A program made the translations under genes and the position numbers. The notes under the pieces are model-generated. The model had not been told where the DNA came from. It saw nothing but the letters and a program-made list of their open reading frames with translations, and did not search any database. Shown here piece by piece: positions 6,259 through 12,349 of a stretch of 12,349 bases of DNA. Origin of the DNA: Methanosarcinales archaeon (GTDB lineage Archaea; Halobacteriota; Methanosarcinia; Methanosarcinales; Methanogasteraceae); contig DAOWIV010000121.1 in the NCBI GenBank assembly GCA_030640725.1, positions 1 to 12,349 on the forward strand. The letters run 5' to 3'. Every line of letters starts with the position of its first letter. The first letter of the stretch is position 1.

Positions 6259-7270
6259 CCCACATATCAAGCGTGCTCTGTTTCATGGAATCTGCCGTGG
6301 CAGCAAGCCGCTCTGCCGCCTTTGCCACGCGTGCCTCCGAAAAGTTGTGTTCATCGCAGAGCAGTTCCTTAATCTTCGATTCATCAGGCGTCTTCCATTT
6401 CAGCGAGTAGTCAGACGTAACAACTGGATTTAAGAAGAAATCCTTGATCTCGCGGAGATTCTCGATCGATTCGCCGAGTTCTGCGAGCACGTCTTCGATC
6501 GATCCGTGCCTGTGTATCGACTGTAACGCCTTCTTTGCCCCGATGCCATGGATTCCGGGATCGTAATCAGTGCCCACGAGGATGCCGATGTCGATCAACT
6601 GCTCACGCGTGATTTTAAGCCGGTCAAGGTTTTGTTGCAGTTCGATGACCTCTGGCTTCACTTCCACATAGACATTCTTCTTTGGCAGCTTTCTCCGCCC
6701 GCCGATTGTGAGGTTCCTTACCACCTCCGGGGCGCCGAAGAGCAGTGAATCATAATCCTGCGACCCGACAAGCCTGACATCACCCGATTTTGCCATGTAT
6801 GCTGCCTGAGCCTCCCCTTCGCTTGCCGCCTGGACCACCGGAATACCCATCGATGCGAGCAGCAGCTTTGCATCCTCGACCATATCGGGCGTAAGTCTGG
6901 ACGATGCTTGCGCATACTTGAATGCATCCTCGCTACCGGCAGCAAGCGCCTCCTTCCACTGCCTGTCAGCGGTGTTTCGTATTTCCACACGTTTTTCGAT
7001 AGTTGCTGCCTTAAAATCAGGAGGGACTCCATCAAAGACGAAAACAAGCTTCAGACCTGCCTCAACAAGGTTTGTTGTCCGGTACAGCAACCCGGATAGG
7101 TGCGATGTCACTCTTCCGTGTGAATCCTTGAGCGGCGTGCCATCTCGCTGCCTTATACTGCTCAAAAACTGATATATCGTGTTGTATGCGTCAATCGCAA
7201 CGGTTTGACCGTGCAATTGTCCCAGTTCGGTCTCTCTGCTCTCGAACAGATCGCCGATATCCAAACCCAT
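6254..7270 (-). CDS. fen: Flap endonuclease 1 (FEN-1/XPG family)
   Basis: This 338-residue protein has the full length and all the landmarks of archaeal FEN-1, the structure-specific nuclease that removes 5' flaps during Okazaki-fragment maturation and base-excision repair. The two-metal active site is intact: D27 (VAIDAYN), D80 (FVFDGVPP), E151 and E153 (SEGEAQAAY), D172 and D174 (SQDYDS), and D235 (VGTDYDPG). A helix-hairpin-helix-type DNA-binding segment, GIHGIGAKKAL, follows at about 239-249. The C-terminus QSTLDMWG is a PCNA-interacting (PIP) box, ending in WG rather than the more usual two aromatic residues. The start is ATG 7270, giving the invariant MG N-terminus whose processed glycine lies near the active site in this family. 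A TATA-like box is centred about 28 nt upstream and there is no Shine-Dalgarno sequence, so the message may be leaderless. An MFS transporter gene follows 7 bases after the stop codon. Confidence 0.96.
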   Translation of the reverse strand: MGLDIGDLFESRETELGQLHGQTVAIDAYNTIYQFLSSIRQRDGTPLKDSHGRVTSHLSGLLYRTTNLVEAGLKLVFVFDGVPPDFKAATIEKRVEIRNTADRQWKEALAAGSEDAFKYAQASSRLTPDMVEDAKLLLASMGIPVVQAASEGEAQAAYMAKSGDVRLVGSQDYDSLLFGAPEVVRNLTIGGRRKLPKKNVYVEVKPEVIELQQNLDRLKITREQLIDIGILVGTDYDPGIHGIGAKKALQSIHRHGSIEDVLAELGESIENLREIKDFFLNPVVTSDYSLKWKTPDESKIKELLCDEHNFSEARVAKAAERLAATADSMKQSTLDMWG

Positions 7271-7295
7271 AATGTCTTTTCTTGGGCAGCGGTCG

Positions 7296-7303
7296 GATAA
7301 AGG
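7296..7303 (-). promoter_or_regulatory. TATA-like box for fen
   Basis: On the minus strand CCTTTATC is centred about 28 nt before the fen ATG at 7270. The start has no Shine-Dalgarno sequence, which together with the spacing suggests a leaderless transcript. Confidence 0.45.
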
Positions 7304-7618
7304 TTTGGTTCAGGATGGCTGCCAGGGTTCACTCATTACTTTCGATAACAGATAGAACCGCGAGAAACGACCTGCAATCATCGTCTGGTAGAAGATACTG
7401 GTCCAGAGAGGAACCGGCAAGAGATTGACATAATGAACTATCGTAACGGAAATTAACGAAAATTCTTTTCGATGGGTTGCAGGGTCTGTTCTTGCGAAAG
7501 GAAGAGAGCAAAACCAGTAACCGCGAAAACCCATCAGGATCCGCGGTTCACCCTGATCTCTATGACGCCACCAGTAGTTTCTTGCCTTCCGGGTCGATTA
7601 TGAACTCTTGATCCATAC

Positions 7619-7666
7619 GCAAATGCAGTACGCAATGTATAGATGACGATTGCGGTCCACATTTGC
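7619..7666. repeat. Nested inverted repeat downstream of aglB
   Basis: The outer arms GCAAATG (7619-7625) and CATTTGC (7660-7666) and the inner arms CGCAAT (7631-7636) and ATTGCG (7649-7654) are perfectly complementary. Equal 5-base gaps separate outer from inner arms on both sides, with a possible G-C pair in the middle, and the end loop is 12 bases. As RNA this would make a regular interrupted hairpin, 49 to 96 bases beyond the aglB stop codon. It may shape the 3' end of the aglB message, be part of a small RNA, or bind a protein as DNA. No T-run follows on the minus strand. Confidence 0.42.
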
Positions 7667-7714
7667 ATTACCCGGGGATCTCACCCGTGTATCGCGATTT
7701 ACAGGTGCCGATTT

Positions 7715-10351
7715 TTACGTAACCTCAATCGTATTCCCGGCAAGCACATCATCCTCGGCAACAGAGACCTGATGCGATATTCCTGCTATCGTCACGGTGT
7801 ACATGCCTGTCGGCGCAGTATCAAACTGTGTCCCGCCATCATCGATCGATATTGGTCCATCTGTCGAATACGGCGCGATGAGTGTCGCCGTGCCATCAGG
7901 AGTTGCGGTTGCCGTCTGGACATACTCAAACGTGCGCCCCTGATTCGTGAGAATCGGGATGCTTAGCGTCGCGGTGCTGTTTGGCGGCGCGGTTCCTGTG
8001 ATCTTTGCGCCTTTCACGTACTCAAATATCTTGACATAGCCGGTGTCAGCTTCAGCGATCTCTGCGGGGAGGTCCTGCTGGCGGTTCTCAAAGAGGTCGG
8101 GATACAACATAGGCTGCATGTTATACACCCATTTATAGCCGCGCTCCGCGGTATTTCCTGCCATCGACTCATGCACCAGACGGTAATGTTTCAGGCTGAC
8201 GCCATCAAAGATATGGAGCTGCCCTTCCATCGAGTTAAAGTATCTCATCGTTGGAACCATCTCCATTCGGTCGCCTATCGGCAACCACTCTGAATACCCG
8301 CCTGTATCACCATCCCATGCCGTTATTGCATAGAACTTGCCTGTCGCCATCTCGACGTCACTGACCACATATTTCACGCCGAGCGTGTCCGCGATCTCGT
8401 TTGCCTCTTTCTCACTCGCTGCTGTGAAGAATGTGGATGCGCCCGGGCGCTGCGCCTCGCCGCCGCCGATTCCGCCCTGGAATGGGTTGGCGTTCGGGAT
8501 GCGCCGTGCGATATTCTCGATCCAGAATCCGTAGTCCCACCACGACATCACGCCATACGCTGTGTCAGGATACGGGTACGGTTCGCCCGATGGGGGGCGC
8601 TCATAGGGTCCGTGGTACGAGAGGCCGGTGTCAGGTGTGTTGTCCTGCATCCATTCAAGCGAGTTGTACCACGGTGTGTTCGGTCCGCCGGAATATTTTG
8701 CCTGTTTGAGCGCAAGAGGGGCAGGACCCCAGGGGTACACGAGGATTGCAACGAGCAGGATCGCGAGCAATATATATCCTGCGTTCTTTGTTAAGTATTG
8801 TGGGAGGTCTTCGATTGTGGTACGGATACTTTTGAATCCAGCGAGTTCGATGATTCTTGTGCTGAAATATGCGCTCATGAGCGCGACGTTCACCGCGTAG
8901 TAGTAGCCGAACCGGTTCTGCCCGTATATCGCAAGGAGCATGACTATAGTCCAGATCAGGGCAAGAATGTCTTCTGGTTTCCATCTGCGTATCACGTAGT
9001 AGCTCAGAAACAGGATTCCGAGTAATGATATGTAGAAGCAGTTCCCAAAGTTGCCATAGACCATGCTGTTTCTGCCGATGTTGAAATTGCCGCTGCGATC
9101 ATAGAGCATTGAGGACGTTTCTGCAACGGTCGCCGGACCTCCTTCACGCAATACGAACGGGATTGCCAGATTGGATTTAACAGAGGAACCTAGTTGTGGT
9201 GAAGCGACATTCAGAAGTCCTATTCCTATAATCACGATCAGGAGCAGAGCCAGTGGATAATAGTATGGGTTTGTGTTTCTGCGGTTCATTTCCCGTGATA
9301 CGGCATACATCACCACAAGCGCGATGATTGCCACAACCGGTGCGACCACATGCAGCAACGAATAATTGCCCGAGAATCCTGATTGAAGATGTACACACGG
9401 CACTATTAGAAGCAGTTCCAGCCCGAATGTGATCACCCCGATTATGGTTATGTATTCGGTTGAGTTGCCGCGAATGTGTTCGGCGATGTAGATTGCAGCT
9501 GCTGCGATCATAATGAGCATACCAAACATCAGCGCACCGGTCCAGCAGAGCTGGTATGTTGCATACGCGACGCCTGCCAGAATCGCGTAGATGAGCGGAT
9601 CTTTAACGGCGCGCCAGCCGCCACTGTTCAGATTGCTGAATGACAGATCCTGAGCACGCGCACTCCTGAGCGCGAGCATGATAAATAGGATTGTTGCGGT
9701 GGAAAAGAGCGTCTCTGCGACATGGTGGTCAACAAATCCGAGCAGTGACCGTGATAGGAACTGCCCCGGGAGCGTTGCTATGATCAGTGCTGCGAGAAGC
9801 CCGGTACCGCGGTTGTGCAGGTGTTTTCCGATGAAGTAGACCGGGATTACTACGAGCGCGCCGAGGACTGGCGGGAAATACGCTCCAACGGTACCTGCGA
9901 GGTGCATGTCAGGATTGCCGAGCCCGAGAACGAGCGAGATAAACGCAATTGCATGGTCGTATAGCGGACCATAGTGCTGGAGATGCCCATGCGGAAATTC
10001 TGTAAACGCGTCATAAGTTAAAGTATGTGGATAATTGTGAAGTATATACTCCACGATTCTCATGTGATACCACGGGTCGTTTCCGCCAAACCGGATCGTG
10101 CCGTCATCGAGAAATACACTGTCATACGGGAGTACGGCACGGATGTAGAGTGCCATTGCAAAAATGATTGTAAGTAGCGTGCCATAAGGAGCGCTCGATT
10201 TCAATCGTTCAATCAGTGGTTGTTTGGTTTCAGCGGGTTGGCGGGTCTGTTGCGGAAGTGAGTGTTCTGGCTCTGCAATTTCTTTTTTGCTGACTTTCCG
10301 CCCTTTTCCCCTCTTCACGGGTTCATCTTGTGTCTTCTTCTTTCCAGCCAA
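7715..10351 (-). CDS. aglB: Oligosaccharyltransferase AglB (STT3 family)
   Basis: AglB moves a lipid-linked glycan onto asparagines in N-X-S/T sequons on the outer face of the membrane. The 878-residue protein has a basic cytoplasmic N-terminus (1-50), about a dozen membrane segments (about 56-540) and a large external C-terminal domain. Signature motifs are present: the first DXD-like site GGNDPWYH (D92), the second at GFVDHH (D208), the TIXE-type loop TVAE (408-411), the sequon-reading WWDYG (604-608), and D665-M668-K672-I676 with spacing DxxMxxxKxxxI, which fits the archaeal DK/DM-type motif. The tail (about 785-878) is Thr/Ala-rich and beta-like. The start is a TTG: GAGGTG, a perfect Shine-Dalgarno sequence, lies 8 nt before it, and there is no better upstream start in frame. 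The gene is divergent from a sugar-nucleotide aminotransferase and dehydrogenase pair, which suggests a glycan locus. Assignment is firm; the glycan itself is unknown. Confidence 0.95.
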   Translation of the reverse strand: MAGKKKTQDEPVKRGKGRKVSKKEIAEPEHSLPQQTRQPAETKQPLIERLKSSAPYGTLLTIIFAMALYIRAVLPYDSVFLDDGTIRFGGNDPWYHMRIVEYILHNYPHTLTYDAFTEFPHGHLQHYGPLYDHAIAFISLVLGLGNPDMHLAGTVGAYFPPVLGALVVIPVYFIGKHLHNRGTGLLAALIIATLPGQFLSRSLLGFVDHHVAETLFSTATILFIMLALRSARAQDLSFSNLNSGGWRAVKDPLIYAILAGVAYATYQLCWTGALMFGMLIMIAAAAIYIAEHIRGNSTEYITIIGVITFGLELLLIVPCVHLQSGFSGNYSLLHVVAPVVAIIALVVMYAVSREMNRRNTNPYYYPLALLLIVIIGIGLLNVASPQLGSSVKSNLAIPFVLREGGPATVAETSSMLYDRSGNFNIGRNSMVYGNFGNCFYISLLGILFLSYYVIRRWKPEDILALIWTIVMLLAIYGQNRFGYYYAVNVALMSAYFSTRIIELAGFKSIRTTIEDLPQYLTKNAGYILLAILLVAILVYPWGPAPLALKQAKYSGGPNTPWYNSLEWMQDNTPDTGLSYHGPYERPPSGEPYPYPDTAYGVMSWWDYGFWIENIARRIPNANPFQGGIGGGEAQRPGASTFFTAASEKEANEIADTLGVKYVVSDVEMATGKFYAITAWDGDTGGYSEWLPIGDRMEMVPTMRYFNSMEGQLHIFDGVSLKHYRLVHESMAGNTAERGYKWVYNMQPMLYPDLFENRQQDLPAEIAEADTGYVKIFEYVKGAKITGTAPPNSTATLSIPILTNQGRTFEYVQTATATPDGTATLIAPYSTDGPISIDDGGTQFDTAPTGMYTVTIAGISHQVSVAEDDVLAGNTIEVT

Positions 10352-10359
10352 TAAATATA

Positions 10360-10365
10360 CACCTC
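10360..10365 (-). promoter_or_regulatory. Shine-Dalgarno site fixing the TTG start of aglB
   Basis: On the minus strand GAGGTG matches the anti-Shine-Dalgarno end of archaeal 16S rRNA without a mismatch and is 8 nt from TTG 10351. A nearby ATG at 10374 is in a different frame, so it cannot be the start. Confidence 0.75.
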
Positions 10366-10387
10366 GCGTTCCATGTTTGCTACAGAT

Positions 10388-10424
10388 GAATTAAATAGTT
10401 TGGGTATCGTTATAGTAGTATATG
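10388..10424. promoter_or_regulatory. Divergent promoter region between aglB and the sugar genes
   Basis: The 115-base gap contains TATA-like sequences for both directions. On the minus strand CTATTTAATT (about 10399-10390) would start aglB transcription near 10368, just ahead of its Shine-Dalgarno site. On the plus strand TTATAGTA (10410-10417) or GTATATG just after it would start transcription near 10440, ahead of the GGAG at 10457-10460 of the aminotransferase gene. The closeness of the two promoters could link their activity. Confidence 0.42.
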
Positions 10425-10466
10425 CCCGATGATGCTCTAATCGAGAATCGAGTAGTGGAGTAAAGA

Positions 10467-11579
10467 ATGATCCCGATTGCAAAACCCATAATGGGTGATG
10501 GTGAGATTCAAGCGGTTACAGAAGTCCTCAGGTCAGGAATGCTTGCGCAAGGGCGGGTGGTTGCTGAATTCGAGGAGGCTTTATCTGATTATATTGGAAT
10601 AAGAGGTGCGACAGTGGTCAGCAATGGCACGGTCGCTCTGGATATTGCTCTCAAGTCGCTGGATATAAAAGCAGGGGATGAAGTCATCGTTCCTGCATTT
10701 ACCTTTATATCTACCGCGAATGCTGTTCTCTTCCAGGGCGCTAAGCCTGTTTTTACGGATGTGGATATGGCTACGTTCAATATCGATCCGGATGATGTCG
10801 TGGAGCGGATAACCGATAAAACGAAGGCTATTATCGGTGTGCATCTGTTTGGTCAGCCGTTTGATGTACAGGAGTTGCGCGATATCTGCGAGGACCACGA
10901 TCTATATCTGATTGAGGATTGCGCCCAGTCGATCGGTGCCGAATATGATGGCAAACAGACCGGGAGCTTTGGAACTCTTGGCTGTTTCTCTTTTTATGCT
11001 ACAAAGAACATGACCACAGGAGAGGGCGGACTGGTGACAACTGGCAGTGATGAATTGTCAGCGAAATGCAGGCTGCTCAGAAACCATGGCGAAAGCCAGA
11101 AGTATCAGCATACGATGCTGGGATACAACTACCGGATGACTGACATGCAGGCTGCAATCGGTATTGTGCAACTGAAGCGACTGGATGGACTCAATGAAAG
11201 GCGGACCCGGAATGCAGCGTACTGTAACAAGCACCTGAAGGCGTCCGGGCTTAGAACTCCGCACAAGAAAAGGAATGTTACACATGTATACCATCAGTAT
11301 GCTGTTGTGGTCGAGGAAGATTTTCCGGTGACAAGGGATGAGTTTATGGAGTATCTGAGGGGCGCAGGTGTCGGGTGCGCCGTTCACTACCCACTACCAG
11401 TATATAAACAACCGCTGTATCAGGAATTGGGCTACACCGAGGAGGATGTCCGGTGCCCGAATGCCACGGAGTTGTCTGGCAGGATTCTGAGTCTGCCAGT
11501 CCATCCGGCATTGAAAGAAGAGGACTTGGCATGTATTGCCGATACGATAAACGGTATTGGAAGCAGTAGCAGGACGTGA
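10467..11579 (+). CDS. DegT/DnrJ/EryC1/StrS-family sugar-nucleotide aminotransferase
   Basis: This 370-residue protein is full length for PLP-dependent aminotransferases that turn keto-sugar nucleotides into amino-sugar nucleotides. Visible features are SNGT (52-55, phosphate binding), FTFISTANAV (78-87), EDCAQSIGAEY with D151 for the PLP pyridine nitrogen, and SFYATKNMTTGEGG with the Schiff-base lysine K180. GYNYRMTDMQAAIG (219-232) is the family's typical later signature. The amino donor is usually glutamate. GGAG (10457-10460) is 6 nt from ATG 10467. The next gene, a Gfo/Idh/MocA dehydrogenase, begins 5 bases after the stop, so the two are an operon. Such a pair can oxidise a sugar hydroxyl (often C3 of a UDP-HexNAc) and then aminate it, as in the GnnA/GnnB and WlbA/WlbC routes. 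That reaction and the C3 position are inferred. Divergent aglB suggests the sugar enters an N-linked glycan. Confidence 0.92.
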   Translation: MIPIAKPIMGDGEIQAVTEVLRSGMLAQGRVVAEFEEALSDYIGIRGATVVSNGTVALDIALKSLDIKAGDEVIVPAFTFISTANAVLFQGAKPVFTDVDMATFNIDPDDVVERITDKTKAIIGVHLFGQPFDVQELRDICEDHDLYLIEDCAQSIGAEYDGKQTGSFGTLGCFSFYATKNMTTGEGGLVTTGSDELSAKCRLLRNHGESQKYQHTMLGYNYRMTDMQAAIGIVQLKRLDGLNERRTRNAAYCNKHLKASGLRTPHKKRNVTHVYHQYAVVVEEDFPVTRDEFMEYLRGAGVGCAVHYPLPVYKQPLYQELGYTEEDVRCPNATELSGRILSLPVHPALKEEDLACIADTINGIGSSSRT

Positions 11580-11584
11580 ATACG

Positions 11585-12349
11585 ATGAAAGTAGGGGTTA
11601 TCGGAACTGGAAACATGGGCAGGAACCATGTCAGGGTTTATTCGGAACTCAAGGATGTTGAAGAGGTGTATGTTTTTGACATCAACAGAGAGAATGCGAA
11701 AAAGATGGAGGATTATGGTGCCATCGTCTGTGAAACGATAGACTATCTATTGAATCATGTCGATGCCGTCAGCGTATGTGTTTCAACGCAGTACCATCTT
11801 GAGATTGCTAAAAAAGCCATCGAAAAAGATGTTCACTGCTTGATAGAGAAGCCAATCACATCGACCGTTCGAGAAGGGGAGGAATTACTAAATTTACTGG
11901 AAGACAAAGATTTGATCATCGGCATCGGTCATATTGAGCGGTTCAACCCGATAGTGGAGGAGATCCGGGGAATGGTTAAAAATCCGCTTTATGTTGAGAT
12001 GAAGAGGCATAACCCCACCTCAACAAGGATAACAGACGCAACCGTAGTTGAAGATTTGATGGTGCATGACATCGATATCGTATTCAATGTGCTGTTTGGT
12101 GGGGACTATAGTCTTTACAGTGCCGGAGACGTTGATATATGCGCAGCGCTGGTCAAATTCAATTCTTCGATAGTTTTCCTGTCTGCAAGCAGGAAAGCCT
12201 CAAAGAAGATCCGGACGATATATATCGAAGAGGAGGATATGTCCATTGAAGGGGATTTCATGAACCAGGACATCTATGTGTACCGAAAGCCAGGGAAATA
12301 TCAGGTTAAGGATGAGAGGTACGTACAGGAAAATATCATCGAGAAGGTT
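11585..12349 (+). CDS. Gfo/Idh/MocA-family sugar-nucleotide dehydrogenase (3' end outside window)
   Basis: The frame is open from ATG 11585 to the window end (255 codons). The N-terminus MKVGVIGTGNMGRNH is a Rossmann NAD(P)-binding motif (GxGxxG at 7-12). The family motif EKPI is at 88-91, with K89 as the likely catalytic lysine, followed by GHIERFNP (115-122) and DLMVHDID (157-164), with D157 and H161 in the conserved DxxxH arrangement. It resembles UDP-HexNAc 3-dehydrogenases, which oxidise C3 of the sugar so that a DegT-type aminotransferase can add an amino group; such an enzyme lies immediately upstream. Exact substrate and position are inferred. The start is 5 bases past the aminotransferase stop, with GTGA overlapping that stop as a weak Shine-Dalgarno sequence, so translation is probably coupled. 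Only the C-terminus, perhaps 50-100 residues, should be missing. Confidence 0.9.
   Translation, partial: MKVGVIGTGNMGRNHVRVYSELKDVEEVYVFDINRENAKKMEDYGAIVCETIDYLLNHVDAVSVCVSTQYHLEIAKKAIEKDVHCLIEKPITSTVREGEELLNLLEDKDLIIGIGHIERFNPIVEEIRGMVKNPLYVEMKRHNPTSTRITDATVVEDLMVHDIDIVFNVLFGGDYSLYSAGDVDICAALVKFNSSIVFLSASRKASKKIRTIYIEEEDMSIEGDFMNQDIYVYRKPGKYQVKDERYVQENIIEKV

Larger units (their letters stand above)
7271..7714. other. 444-base gap between aglB and fen without a recognised gene
   Basis: Nothing here reads as a conserved gene. It contains the fen promoter at its left end and a nested inverted repeat at 7619-7666. On the minus strand there are open frames of up to 74 codons (7534-7310), but their products are unlike any family I know. 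A short minus-strand stretch at 7616-7563 reads MDQEFIIDPEGKKLLVAS followed by a stop; it has protein-like composition and could be a gene remnant, or chance. I see no tRNA, and no match to the RNase P or SRP RNA cores. Confidence 0.55.

Noticed and set aside
6247..6270. TTG start for the MFS transporter
   Set aside because: The extra eight residues (MICGGECR) come from a frame that reads through the FEN-1 end; ATG 6246 has a good Shine-Dalgarno sequence at the right spacing.
7310..7534. Minus-strand 74-codon ORF in the aglB-fen gap
   Set aside because: The translation has no recognisable motif, no Shine-Dalgarno sequence, and an irregular composition more like non-coding sequence.

Overview
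This window is archaeal chromosome, most likely from a methanogen- or ANME-like euryarchaeon; the exact lineage is inferred, not proven. Evidence for Archaea: a FEN-1 flap nuclease with a C-terminal PCNA-binding motif, an archaeal AglB oligosaccharyltransferase, TATA-like boxes about 26-30 nt before several start codons that have no Shine-Dalgarno (SD) sequence (a leaderless pattern), and strong SD sequences (GAGGTG, GGTGA, GGAG) on others. I see no tRNA, rRNA, CRISPR array or intact insertion sequence.

Layout. Bases 1-503 (minus) hold the start of an acylphosphatase-like gene with a coiled-coil tail, broken by two frameshifts that cancel each other. A short plus-strand pair follows: a small J-domain protein (660-986) and an overlapping SAM methyltransferase (about 973-1611). 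The 1612-1892 gap carries a perfect AT-rich dyad on a TATA-like box and a possible 43-codon leader ORF, and leads into a LarA-type nickel enzyme (1893-3143). After a 283-base gap comes a HEAT-repeat protein with two cysteine clusters (3427-4965). It converges on a minus-strand pair, FEN-1 (7270-6254) followed by an MFS transporter (6246-5005), in which the transporter's SD overlaps the FEN-1 stop codon. A 444-base gap with a nested inverted repeat separates them from AglB (10351-7715, minus). AglB is divergent from a plus-strand pair: a DegT-family sugar aminotransferase (10467-11579) and a Gfo/Idh/MocA sugar dehydrogenase (11585 to the window end, partial).

How they fit together. The right end looks like a surface-glycan locus: the dehydrogenase and aminotransferase would make an amino-sugar nucleotide, and AglB would transfer the finished glycan to protein asparagines. 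The other genes look like ordinary housekeeping or accessory genes without a shared pathway. I found no clear new defence or mobile system. The least explained items are the HEAT/zinc protein, the dyad and leader ORF before larA, the J-protein/methyltransferase pair with its sharp base-composition change, and the doubly frameshifted acylphosphatase gene.
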